Source: Betaproteobacteria bacterium
Lineage (GTDB): Bacteria > Pseudomonadota > Gammaproteobacteria > Burkholderiales > SG8-41
Reading direction: 5' to 3'
NCBI GenBank assembly: GCA_029883965.1
Contig: JAOUIN010000005.1
Location: forward strand, 1-30,311
DNA: 30,311 nucleotides
In this document: positions 8,205-15,247 of the stretch, one piece after another
How positions within the stretch are numbered: position 1 is the first letter of the stretch
Layout: the number at the start of each line of letters is the position of its first letter
Notes under the pieces: model-generated
The model's database searches: none
Seen by the model: the letters and a program-made list of their open reading frames with translations, nothing else
What the model was told of the DNA's origin: nothing
Translations under genes and position numbers: made by a program

Positions 8205-8771
8205 CTACGGTTTGCCGTAACGCCGCTGCCACTCGGCTTCGAGTTCAGCATCGGTCTTGTAGTGCTGCACCCGGAAGGTATAGCGGTACCAGTTCTGCGG
8301 ACGAAACGGCCGGTCTTTGGTTTCATGTTCCCAGTACCAGTCCCCGAGTTCGATGTTTTTCTGCTGGTCCATTTCCCAGTGCCGGCGTGAACGCGGTCCG
8401 CCAAACAGATAAAGCCGCCCGTTGACGATCTTGAAGGTTTCGGCCCCGATATTGGCCTTCAGGGCGTACGGCGCGCCGCTGGCGCAGAAGCCGCCGTACG
8501 CGGGCACGTATTTATGCGGCGCCGCCACGAACAGCCGCCGGTGTTCCTCGCTGATAAAGCGGTACGTCACACCGTCGTACTGCGCCTTGATCTGCGGGTC
8601 GCCGCGCATTGCCCGGTCCAGTACCTGATAAGCGACCGGGTCGTTCCCGCGCAGCATCAACTGCTCATCCAGCCTGTCCGACACCACATTCCTGGTTGCG
8701 CAACCCTGCAATACTGCGAACAAGGCAAGCACCAGCATCAGCGGCCTCGCGGACCGCAGATTCCATTTCAT
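8205..8771 (-). CDS. YHS-domain lipoprotein
   Basis: A 188-residue protein with a lipoprotein signal: hydrophobic residues 11-22, then lipobox LQGC with Cys24 as the modified residue. The mature part carries a YHS-like domain: NDPVAYQVLDRA (43-54), GVTYRFISEEHRRLF, then HKYVPAYGGFCASGAPY. YHS domains are small, often metal-associated modules; exported proteins of this kind are usually annotated only as YHS-domain proteins. The ATG at 8771 is preferred over an in-frame GTG six bases upstream because that GTG lies inside the Shine-Dalgarno sequence GGAGGTG. The 3' end converges on pdxH with a 17-bp gap. The molecular role is unknown. Confidence 0.87.
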   Translation of the reverse strand: MKWNLRSARPLMLVLALFAVLQGCATRNVVSDRLDEQLMLRGNDPVAYQVLDRAMRGDPQIKAQYDGVTYRFISEEHRRLFVAAPHKYVPAYGGFCASGAPYALKANIGAETFKIVNGRLYLFGGPRSRRHWEMDQQKNIELGDWYWEHETKDRPFRPQNWYRYTFRVQHYKTDAELEAEWQRRYGKP

Positions 8772-8792
8772 AGCCACCTCCGTATCGGTAAT

Positions 8793-8805
8793 GTTACGAC
8801 GTAAC
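8793..8805. promoter_or_regulatory. Small inverted repeat GTTAC-GAC-GTAAC between divergent genes
   Basis: A 13-bp near-palindrome lies 22 bp upstream of the YHS lipoprotein start and about 100 bp upstream of the EamA transporter start. It could be a repressor site for the lipoprotein gene. No known consensus is recognised, and a match of this size could be chance. Confidence 0.25.
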
Positions 8806-8908
8806 GCTCAAAACGTGATGCCGGTGGTTCGCACCGGGGCCTGTACCGCCGCTGCACCACGCTATACTGAACGCTCCCGCCACCCACTCTTCGCCCCACC
8901 CCGCCATC

Positions 8909-9820
8909 TTGGGTTTTCCGCTTTCACCCCGTGCCTATGATTCATTGCTGGCATGGTATTTCGTCTCCGTATGGGGTTCGGGTTTTCTCGCCACCAAGAT
9001 CGGCCTGCAGCACGCAGCGCCATTCACGTTCCTTACGCTGCGGTTCGCCTTCGGGATAATGTGCCTGATCCCGATCATCCTGATCTATAAACCGCGCTGG
9101 CCGACGAGCCGCGATGAACTCCGCCATATTCTCATTGCCGGCCTGCTAATGCACGCTGTGCATCTGGGCGGCAGTCATTACACGCAGTATCTGGGCATGT
9201 CCGCGGGGATTACGGCGGTCCTGTTGTCGATACAGCCGCTGCTGACGGCCATCATTGCCGGGCGCTGGATGGGCGAACGGCTGAGTCTGCGGCAATGGCT
9301 CGGCACCGCCATCGGCCTTGCCGGCGTAACGCTGATCGTATGGCACAAGATCGACGTGCGTGAAGCCACGCTGGGCGCGCTGGTCGCGGTTTCGATATCG
9401 CTTGCCGGTGTTACTGCAGGGACGCTGTACCAGCGCAAGTACTGCCCCGCGGTCGACCTGCGCTCGGCAGCACTACTGCAATTCATAGCGACCATCGTAG
9501 TGCTGGCACCGCTGGCCTGGCTGGTCGAGGGTGCCGCTGTGCACTGGTCATGGACATTGGCCGGCGCCATCGTGTTTCTGGTGATCGGCGCTTCGATACT
9601 GGCCGTGAATGCCTTTCACACGCTGATGCGGCGTGGCCAGGCGACCAAGGTCACCAGTCTGATTTACCTGACCCCGATATTCGCGGTGGCGCTGGAACTG
9701 GTCATGTTTGGCCTGGTGCCGACGGCAATCTCGCTGGCGGGCATCGCGATCACCTGTGCCGGCGTGGCCATGGTGTCGTGGGCACGTCCAAGCAAGCCAT
9801 CACAGCAGTCTGCGACATGA
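8909..9820 (+). CDS. EamA/DMT-superfamily transporter
   Basis: A hydrophobic 303-residue protein with two EamA repeats and about ten predicted membrane spans, typical of inner-membrane drug/metabolite exporters. N-terminal repeat motif: YFVSVWGSGFLATKIGLQ, then PFTFLTLRFAF, then SIQPLLTAIIAGRWMGERLS at the end of the first repeat. The second repeat ends with YLTPIFAVALELVMFG. The substrate cannot be predicted. The start is uncertain: TTG at 8909 gives the expected N-terminal length but has no clear Shine-Dalgarno. A TATACT -10-like box at 8863-8868 would place the transcription start near 8875, compatible with that TTG. The stop overlaps the ATG of the MFS gene (ATGA), so the two transporters are coupled. 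Confidence 0.88.
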   Translation: MGFPLSPRAYDSLLAWYFVSVWGSGFLATKIGLQHAAPFTFLTLRFAFGIMCLIPIILIYKPRWPTSRDELRHILIAGLLMHAVHLGGSHYTQYLGMSAGITAVLLSIQPLLTAIIAGRWMGERLSLRQWLGTAIGLAGVTLIVWHKIDVREATLGALVAVSISLAGVTAGTLYQRKYCPAVDLRSAALLQFIATIVVLAPLAWLVEGAAVHWSWTLAGAIVFLVIGASILAVNAFHTLMRRGQATKVTSLIYLTPIFAVALELVMFGLVPTAISLAGIAITCAGVAMVSWARPSKPSQQSAT

Positions 9821-10947
9821 CCATCCGGTTCGTCCTGTTACTGACGATACTGCTGCATCTGACTTTTGCCGGTTGTCGCGTGACGCTTTCGCTGTTCGCA
9901 CTGCATCTGGAGTCAACCGCGCTGACCGTCGGCATCCTGATATCCCTGCTCGCTGCCATCCCATTGCTGTTTTCAGTGGGCTGGGGGCGCACCATAGACC
10001 GGATCGGCGTGCGTAAACCGCTGCTCATCGGCGCCGGCATCATGCTCGGCGCCATGCTGCTCGCAGTCGCCGTGCCGCGCATCGAGACGCTGTTCGTCGT
10101 AAGCGTAATTGCCGGCGGCGGGTTCATGCTGGTCCAGATCTGCGTCAACCATGTTGCCGGCCAACTCGGTACGCCGGAGCAGCGCGCGCGCAACTTCTCC
10201 CTGCTGGCGCTGGCGTTCTCGACTTCGGGATTCCTCGGACCGACACTTTCCGGCTTTGCCATCGACCTGGTGGGGCACCGGCTGACCTTCCTGTTGCTCG
10301 GTGCCAGCGCAGCAACCGCCATTGTCCTGATGCTGACCCGGCAGGTCACGCTGACCGTGCTGCCGTCTCCGGCGCAAGGCATTGCGCAACCCAGACGATT
10401 GATCGACCTGTTCCACATCCGCGATCTGCGTCGCGCGTTCGTCACCAGCGCGGCGCTGTCGATGGCGTGGGATCTCTTCATGTTTGTCACGCCCATCCAT
10501 GGCACACGTCTGGGACTGTCGGCATCAATTATCGGGCTGATCCTCGGTTCATTCGGCGCCGCGATTTTCCTGGTGCGGGTGCTGCTGCCGCTGATTGTGC
10601 ACCGGCTGCGCGAATGGCCGCTACTGATCGCAGGCATGCTGGCAACGGGTGTGGCCATGACGGTGTTCCCGCTGATCGATCAGGTACCGGCGCTAATGGC
10701 AGTCGCGTTCATGCTGGGGCTGGCGATAGGCGGGACTCAACCGATGATCATGGCGGTGCTCTACAACACCGCGCCACCGGGGCGCGGCGGCGAAGTGGTC
10801 GGCGTGCGCACCTTCCTGTTGAACCTGACTCAGGCGGGCATTCCCCTGCTGTTTGGCGTCGTCGGCGCGACGCTGGGTATGACGCCGGTATTCTGGGCAA
10901 TGGCAGCGGCGTTGTTCATCGGCGCTGCTTATACGGGCAAAAAATAA
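9817..10947 (+). CDS. MFS transporter
   Basis: A 376-residue major facilitator protein with about twelve predicted membrane spans. The loop between TM2 and TM3 reads GRTIDRIGVRKPLLIG, matching the GxxxDRxGxR core of MFS motif A. The substrate is unknown; the set-up suggests an efflux permease. I use the ATG at 9817, which overlaps the stop of the EamA gene (ATGA). A longer in-frame ORF reaching back to 9550 would overlap the EamA gene by 270 bp and has no membrane-protein character there. The gene is followed by a strong bidirectional terminator at 11008-11034. Confidence 0.9.
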   Translation: MTIRFVLLLTILLHLTFAGCRVTLSLFALHLESTALTVGILISLLAAIPLLFSVGWGRTIDRIGVRKPLLIGAGIMLGAMLLAVAVPRIETLFVVSVIAGGGFMLVQICVNHVAGQLGTPEQRARNFSLLALAFSTSGFLGPTLSGFAIDLVGHRLTFLLLGASAATAIVLMLTRQVTLTVLPSPAQGIAQPRRLIDLFHIRDLRRAFVTSAALSMAWDLFMFVTPIHGTRLGLSASIIGLILGSFGAAIFLVRVLLPLIVHRLREWPLLIAGMLATGVAMTVFPLIDQVPALMAVAFMLGLAIGGTQPMIMAVLYNTAPPGRGGEVVGVRTFLLNLTQAGIPLLFGVVGATLGMTPVFWAMAAALFIGAAYTGKK

Positions 10948-11007
10948 AACGATGGGTACGAGGCCAGCGTTAAAACCCAAATGCACCCTATCGTGGCTGC
11001 AGAAAGC

Positions 11008-11034
11008 AAACGGGGCGCCTGAGCGCCCCGTTTT
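11008..11034. terminator. Bidirectional rho-independent terminator
   Basis: The stem CGGGGCGC (11011-11018) pairs with GCGCCCCG (11023-11030) around a CTGA loop, flanked by AAA on the left and TTTT on the right, so the pairing extends to about 11 bp. It lies between the convergent MFS and SWIB genes and can terminate both, with the better T-run for the plus-strand gene. Confidence 0.85.
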
Positions 11035-11054
11035 CACACTGTCGTAACAGCAGA

Positions 11055-11369
11055 TTATTTCAGGTGCTTGTTGACCAGCTTGGTCATTTCGAACATCGAC
11101 ACCTGCTTCTTGCCACCGAAAACGTCTTTCAATTTTTCGTCGGCGTTGATGTTGCGGCGGTTCTTGCTGTCCTGCAGCCCGTGACGCTTGATGTACGCCC
11201 AGATTTTTTTGGTGACTTCAGTGCGCGGCATCATGCCATTGCCAATCACTGCGCCGAGCGCTGCGCTCGGCTGCATCGGCTTCATGAATGCGGCGTTGGG
11301 TTTGCGCTTGGCACCGCTTTTCTTTTTCTTTGCGGCGGGTTTCTTGGTAGCCTTTTTCTTTGCAGCCAT
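11055..11369 (-). CDS. SWIB/MDM2-domain protein with lysine-rich histone-like N-terminus
   Basis: A 104-residue protein. Residues 2-23 are almost entirely Lys, Ala, Pro and Arg (AAKKKATKKPAAKKKKSGAK), like the tails of bacterial histone H1-like proteins. Residues about 31-104 form a SWIB domain: PSAALGAVIG, PRTEVTKKIWAYIKRHGLQD, RRNINADEKLKDVF, MFEMTKLVNKHLK. SWIB domains are known from eukaryotic chromatin remodellers and chlamydial topoisomerase fusions; small stand-alone versions are common in betaproteobacteria. A DNA-associated, nucleoid role is inferred. The start ATG at 11369 follows GGGAGAA; a much longer in-frame extension upstream is not credible because it has no domain and reads through the promoter. 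Confidence 0.92.
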   Translation of the reverse strand: MAAKKKATKKPAAKKKKSGAKRKPNAAFMKPMQPSAALGAVIGNGMMPRTEVTKKIWAYIKRHGLQDSKNRRNINADEKLKDVFGGKKQVSMFEMTKLVNKHLK

Positions 11370-11447
11370 CGATGGTTCTCCCGTATAGGTTGTTCGTCTG
11401 GAAAGGGTAAGGTTAGTCTGCTTAGCCGTGATAAGCACGGTGACGAG

Positions 11448-11476
11448 AGAATGCCGAGGGAAAACGCCTTTGTCAA
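11448..11476 (-). promoter_or_regulatory. Probable sigma-70 promoter of the SWIB gene
   Basis: On the minus strand a perfect -35 TTGACA (11476-11471) is followed after 17 bp by CATTCT (11453-11448), a partial -10. The leader would be about 75 nt. The -35 lies in the loop of an inverted repeat with arms GGAAAACG (11459-11466) and CGTTTTCC (11477-11484), which may be an operator. A further inverted repeat, CCGTG-ATAAG-CACGG (11426-11440), sits in the leader. Confidence 0.5.
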
Positions 11477-11484
11477 CGTTTTCC

Positions 11485-11770
11485 AGAGGGAAAAGTGGCG
11501 CGTACAGCAGGGGAAAAAAGTCAGTGCGTACCAACACGGGACCAGTAAAAACGCGATTCGTTTGAATCCGCACCCGACTCCCTGCACAATAGCGAACCCC
11601 CTGACGCTGTTTCTGGCAGCAGGTTCGCCGCACAAGAGCAGAAGCAAATCAATGACCTAGTCGAGGAACTTGAATTGTGTATCTGCAGCAACCGCGACAC
11701 GAACACAAGTGCCCTGGCGTCGCCGCGCGGTGACGACATGGCGCGCGTCTACTGGTAGCCCGGTCCCGTC
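11485..11770. other. Remainder of the 401-bp intergenic region upstream of the DUF72 gene
   Basis: The non-coding gap between the divergent SWIB and DUF72 genes spans 11370-11770; the SWIB promoter occupies part of it. In the rest I see no RNA gene. A small hairpin GATTC-GTTT-GAATC lies at about 11555-11568. One plus-strand frame is open from 11549 to a TAG at 11756-11758, in phase with the DUF72 gene, but it has no usable start codon. No convincing promoter for the DUF72 gene was found. Confidence 0.4.
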
Positions 11771-12784
11771 ATGAAACGACAACTCTCCCTGTTCGAGGTT
11801 GACCGGAACACCGGCACACCGCACCGCGCCGTAGAAATTGCCGCGGCACCGGTGGCGCCCGAGATCCGCGACCTGGCCCGCCAGTTGCCCTCCGGCGTGC
11901 GTCTCGGCACCTCATCCTGGCATTTTCCCGGGTGGAGAGGCATCGTCTGGGAGAACACAGAAACACCGGGCGATCTGTCGCGCTACGGCCTCGCTGCCTA
12001 CGCGCGGCACCCGCTGTTCAGCGCCGTCGGGGTTGACCGATCGTTCTACGCGCCTTTGACGGCGCGCCAGTACGCCATATACGCGCGACAGACGCCGGAG
12101 CATTTCCGTTTCGTCATCAAGGCACCCGGTGTGCTGACCAGTCCATGGCTGCACGGAGAAGGGGGCGTTCGCGGCAAGGCCAACGCCCTGTTCTTGGACG
12201 CCGCTTACGCGATCGAACAGTTTATCGGGCCGGCCCGCGAGGGACTGGGTGACAAAATCGGGCCGTTGCTGTTCCAGTTTCCGCCGCTGGGTCGCACGCT
12301 GACCAGAGCCCCGGAGCGGTTCATTGCGCAGCTGCATGAATTCCTTGAACAATTGCCGTCCGGTCCGCTTTACGCGGTCGAGATGCGCGACGACCGGGTG
12401 ATTACCCGGCGATTTTTCGCCACGTTGAAGGAAACAGCAGTGCGCTATTGCGTCAGCGTACATCCACGGATGCCGCCCGTCGCCGCTCAGGCTGTCGCGA
12501 TGTCCGGGTTCGGGCCGGGACCGCTGGTCGTGCGTTGGAATCTGCAGTCAGGCTACAGCTACGAAGAAGCCAAGGCGCGCTTCACGCCGTTCGACCAGTT
12601 GGTCGACGAAGACAGCGCCACCCGGGACTCGATCGCCCAGTTGTGCATGGCCACGCTGGCGGCGAACCAGGAATGTACGATCATCGCCAACAACAAGGCC
12701 GAAGGTTCCGCGCCGCTGACCCTGTTTAAGCTGGCGCAGGCGATTGTCGCAGCTGCGCGGCGCCGGCTGCACGCAGAGGAATAG
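11771..12784 (+). CDS. DUF72 (YecE-like) domain protein with N-terminal QLSLF motif
   Basis: A 337-residue protein of the DUF72 family, a TIM-barrel-like fold of unknown enzymatic role. Recognisable stretches are GVRLGTSSWHFPGWRGIVW (about 42-60), AVGVDRSFYAPL, FRFVIKAPGVLTSP, GPLLFQFPP, YAVEMRD and, near the end, CTIIANNKAEGSAPLTLFKLA. The N-terminus MKRQLSLFEV precedes the domain and contains QLSLF, an exact match to the pentapeptide with which many proteins bind the DNA polymerase III beta clamp. That suggests, but does not prove, a replication or repair link. The start at 11771 is the first ATG after an in-frame TAG at 11756 and lacks a clear Shine-Dalgarno. Confidence 0.88.
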   Translation: MKRQLSLFEVDRNTGTPHRAVEIAAAPVAPEIRDLARQLPSGVRLGTSSWHFPGWRGIVWENTETPGDLSRYGLAAYARHPLFSAVGVDRSFYAPLTARQYAIYARQTPEHFRFVIKAPGVLTSPWLHGEGGVRGKANALFLDAAYAIEQFIGPAREGLGDKIGPLLFQFPPLGRTLTRAPERFIAQLHEFLEQLPSGPLYAVEMRDDRVITRRFFATLKETAVRYCVSVHPRMPPVAAQAVAMSGFGPGPLVVRWNLQSGYSYEEAKARFTPFDQLVDEDSATRDSIAQLCMATLAANQECTIIANNKAEGSAPLTLFKLAQAIVAAARRRLHAEE

Positions 12785-12817
12785 CAGGCACTCCACCCGC
12801 CATGGCGCCGGGACGGA

Positions 12818-13378
12818 TTATTTCTTCAGCCGGCCGGAAAATTGCTTGCGGAACTTGGCAACTTTGGGCGAAACCACGTACTGGCAATACGGCTGACGCT
12901 GATTGTTTCTGAAATACTGCCGATGGTACTGCTCGGCACCGTAAAACTCCGGCGCGGGTGCAATCTCCGTGACGATGGGGCGGGCGTACGCCTTGGCCTC
13001 GGTCAGGCGACGGATGGCTGCTTCGGCCGCGCTCTTCTGCGCCAGCGAATGGAAATAAACCACCGAACGATACTGTGTGCCGACGTCGTTGCCCTGTGCG
13101 TTCAGCGTCGTCGGGTCGTGAATGGCAAAAAATACATCGAGGATGTCGGCATAGCCAATCTCCGCGGGATCGAAAATCACACGCACGACTTCCGCATGCC
13201 CTGTCTCGCCGCCGCAAACGTCTTCATACGTGGGATTCCGGGTTTCTCCACCGCAATATCCGGATTCGACGGAAATAACGCCCTGCAGCCCTTCGTAGAC
13301 CGCTTCCAGGCACCAGAAGCATCCGCCACCCAGCGTGGCTGTTTCGCGACCGTCCATATTCACGCCTTCAGCAGACAT
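12818..13378 (-). CDS. msrA: Peptide methionine-(S)-S-oxide reductase MsrA (cytoplasmic)
   Basis: A 186-residue enzyme that reduces the S-epimer of methionine sulfoxide in proteins. The catalytic Cys20 lies in GGGCFWCLEAV, followed by GYCGGETRNPTYEDVCGGETGHAEVV and HDPTTLNAQGNDVGTQYRS, all diagnostic of MsrA. A C-terminal Cys (QPYCQYVVSPK) is positioned as resolving residue. I use the ATG at 13378 behind GGAGAGGAG rather than an ATG 66 bases upstream, which adds a non-conserved stretch. There is no signal peptide. It lies downstream of fbp on the same strand with an 81-bp gap containing a hairpin, and differs clearly from the exported MsrA at 14548, so it is not a recent duplicate. Confidence 0.95.
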   Translation of the reverse strand: MSAEGVNMDGRETATLGGGCFWCLEAVYEGLQGVISVESGYCGGETRNPTYEDVCGGETGHAEVVRVIFDPAEIGYADILDVFFAIHDPTTLNAQGNDVGTQYRSVVYFHSLAQKSAAEAAIRRLTEAKAYARPIVTEIAPAPEFYGAEQYHRQYFRNNQRQPYCQYVVSPKVAKFRKQFSGRLKK

Positions 13379-13412
13379 GGCTCGCTCCTCTCCGAAAATA
13401 CCGCATGCGCGA

Positions 13413-13438
13413 CCGGACCTGTCCCGAACAGGTGCCGG
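13413..13438 (-). other. Intercistronic hairpin between fbp and msrA
   Basis: CCGGACCTGT (13413-13422) pairs with ACAGGT-(G)-CCGG (13428-13438) with one bulged base, giving about 10 bp around a 5-nt loop. No T-run follows on the minus strand, so it is more likely an mRNA-stability or partial attenuation structure than an intrinsic terminator. Confidence 0.4.
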
Positions 13439-13459
13439 CCGCACCCGATCCGGGCATGC

Positions 13460-14461
13460 CTAGTCCGCCGGCTTGTAGTACCCGCTGACCCGCTCCACTT
13501 CGTTGCGCGAGCCCAGTATCACGCCCACCCGCTGGTGCAACCTCTCGGGCTGCACATCGAGCAGGCGCTGGTGGCCGTTGGTCGCAGCACCGCCCGCCTG
13601 CTCGACGATGAATGACATCGGGCTCGCCTCGTACAGCAGCCTCAGCCGCCCTTCCTTGTGTTTCGCGTCCTGCGGATACATGAATATGCCGCCGCGCGTC
13701 AGTATCCGGTACACGTCGGCAACCATTGAGGCTACCCAGCGCATGTTGTAGTCCTTACCCAGCGGACCATTCTTGCCGGCAAGGCACTCGTCGATATAAC
13801 GTTTCACCGGCGCGCTCCAATTGCGCATGTTCGACATGTTGATCGCAAATTCCGCGGTATCGACAGGAATCTCGATTTTCGGCTGGGTCAGCACCCAGCT
13901 GCCCATCTCGCGGTCGAGGGTAAATCCCGCGACCCCATTGCCTACAGTCAGCACCAGCGTCGTTGATGGTCCATAAACTGCAAATCCCGCGGCCACTTGT
14001 CTTGCCCCGGGTTGCAGAAAAGCCTTTTCGTCGGGGTCCTTGACGCCTTCGGGGCAACGCAACACCGAAAAGATGGTGCCGACCGAAACATTGACGTCGA
14101 TGTTCGATGAGCCGTCCAGCGGATCAATCAACAGCAGGAATTCGCCGCGCGGATAGCGGTTCGGAATCTGGTGCGGATGCTCCATTTCCTCCGAAGCCAT
14201 CGCGGCGAGATGTCCGCCCCATTCATTGGCTTCCAGCAACACTTCGTTGGAAATGACGTCGAGCTTCTTCTGCGCCTCACCCTGCACGTTGTCCGTACCG
14301 GCGCCGCCCAGCAGGCCCGTCAACGCACCCTTGCTGACCGCGTTGCTGATCGATTTGCATGCGCGTGCAACCACTTCAATCAGCAATCGCAGTTCGCCTG
14401 AAACAACCCCTTTTTCCCGCTGCTGCTCGACCAGATACTGCGTAAGTGTAATGCGACGCAT
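13460..14461 (-). CDS. fbp: Fructose-1,6-bisphosphatase class 1
   Basis: A 333-residue class I FBPase that hydrolyses fructose 1,6-bisphosphate to fructose 6-phosphate in gluconeogenesis (and in the Calvin cycle, if present). Metal-binding motif DPLDGSSNIDVNVSVGTIF starts at residue 113, with the paired acidic residues Glu91-Glu92 before it. MYPQDAKHKEGRLRLLYEASPM and EQAGGAATNG complete the family pattern. I use the ATG at 14461, which follows GGAGAAAGC and gives the usual N-terminus MRRITLTQYL, rather than the ATG 21 bases upstream. It is divergent from the exported msrA, and the 86-bp gap holds a GCCCGGT-GT-ACCGGGC inverted repeat. Confidence 0.96.
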   Translation of the reverse strand: MRRITLTQYLVEQQREKGVVSGELRLLIEVVARACKSISNAVSKGALTGLLGGAGTDNVQGEAQKKLDVISNEVLLEANEWGGHLAAMASEEMEHPHQIPNRYPRGEFLLLIDPLDGSSNIDVNVSVGTIFSVLRCPEGVKDPDEKAFLQPGARQVAAGFAVYGPSTTLVLTVGNGVAGFTLDREMGSWVLTQPKIEIPVDTAEFAINMSNMRNWSAPVKRYIDECLAGKNGPLGKDYNMRWVASMVADVYRILTRGGIFMYPQDAKHKEGRLRLLYEASPMSFIVEQAGGAATNGHQRLLDVQPERLHQRVGVILGSRNEVERVSGYYKPAD

Positions 14462-14483
14462 GCTTTCTCCACTAATGAACATG

Positions 14484-14499
14484 GCCCGGTGTACCGGGC
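14484..14499. promoter_or_regulatory. Inverted repeat between divergent fbp and exported msrA
   Basis: Seven-bp perfect arms GCCCGGT and ACCGGGC are separated by GT, placed 22 bp upstream of fbp and about 48 bp upstream of msrA. A TATACT -10-like hexamer at 14521-14526 faces msrA. The position suits an operator for either gene; no regulator is identified. Confidence 0.35.
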
Positions 14500-14547
14500 T
14501 GCTGAAATCGAATTATCCGATATACTCGTTTTAACCGGGAGAAACAA

Positions 14548-15201
14548 ATGATGTCCATGATTTTGAAAGGTATTTTCTGGCGCACGGCATTGCTGTGCGC
14601 TGCGTTGACGCCCGCGCTGATTTACGCCCAGCCGGCAAAACCCGCTACACCCGTGAAAAGTGCGGCACCGGCGGCGGCGACGGCTGTTGCCACTTTTGGC
14701 GGCGGCTGCTTCTGGTGCGTTGAAGAGGCTTTTGACCAGGTGGCCGGCGTGATCTCGACAACCTCGGGGTACATGGGCGGACACACCAAGAACCCGACGT
14801 ACAACCAGGTCTCCAGCGGCGGCACCGGCCACAACGAAGTATTGCAAGTGATCTACGACCCCGCCAAAGTGACTTACGCGCAATTGCTCGATACGTTCTG
14901 GCGCAACATTGATCCGACACAGGCCAATGGCCAGTTTTGCGACCATGGATCACAGTACCGCAGCGAAATTTTTTATCATGACGACGATCAGCGCAAGGCC
15001 GCGGAGATGTCGAAGGCAAAATTGCTGAAGAACAAACCGTTTTCCGGCGATATCCACACTTTGATTACCCGTGCCAGCGAATTCACGCCGGCGGAGGAGT
15101 ATCACCAGAACTACTACAAGAAGAATCCGCTGCGCTACAAGTATTACAAAACGAGTTGCGGTCGCGCCGAGCGCTTGAAAGAGGTATGGAAAACCCGCTG
15201 A
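14548..15201 (+). CDS. msrA: Exported peptide methionine-(S)-S-oxide reductase MsrA
   Basis: A 217-residue MsrA with an N-terminal signal peptide (hydrophobic residues about 12-25, likely cleavage after IYA27) and an Ala/Pro linker to about residue 45. The catalytic Cys54 lies in GGGCFWCVEEAF. GYMGGHTKNPTYNQVSSGGTGHNEV, DPTQANGQFCDHGSQYRSEIF and EYHQNYYKKNP follow the family. A C-terminal Cys in TSCGR is the likely resolving residue. It probably repairs periplasmic proteins, complementing the cytoplasmic MsrA at 12818. The start ATG follows GGGAGAAACAA. The variant motif DPTQANGQFCDHGSQYRS is typical of periplasmic-type MsrA rather than the NxQGND form seen in the other copy. Confidence 0.94.
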   Translation: MMSMILKGIFWRTALLCAALTPALIYAQPAKPATPVKSAAPAAATAVATFGGGCFWCVEEAFDQVAGVISTTSGYMGGHTKNPTYNQVSSGGTGHNEVLQVIYDPAKVTYAQLLDTFWRNIDPTQANGQFCDHGSQYRSEIFYHDDDQRKAAEMSKAKLLKNKPFSGDIHTLITRASEFTPAEEYHQNYYKKNPLRYKYYKTSCGRAERLKEVWKTR

Positions 15202-15247
15202 TGCCGCCGGGCCGGCAAACGTTGGCGCTGATATCGATTCAGCGCGC

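Noticed and set aside
9550..9816. Extended N-terminus of the MFS transporter
   Set aside because: It overlaps the EamA gene in another frame, lacks membrane character, and the ATGA junction at 9817 gives a normal MFS start.
11550..11570. T-loop-like sequence suggestive of a tRNA, considered because a tRNA-Sec gene would be of interest
   Set aside because: It is a simple hairpin (GATTC-GTTT-GAATC) with no acceptor, D or anticodon stems around it.
11549..11758. Open frame of 70 codons just upstream of, and in phase with, the DUF72 gene, ending in TAG
   Set aside because: No usable start codon or ribosome-binding site, no recognised family, and DUF72 proteins normally start near the chosen ATG. 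It may be a relic, but I cannot support it.
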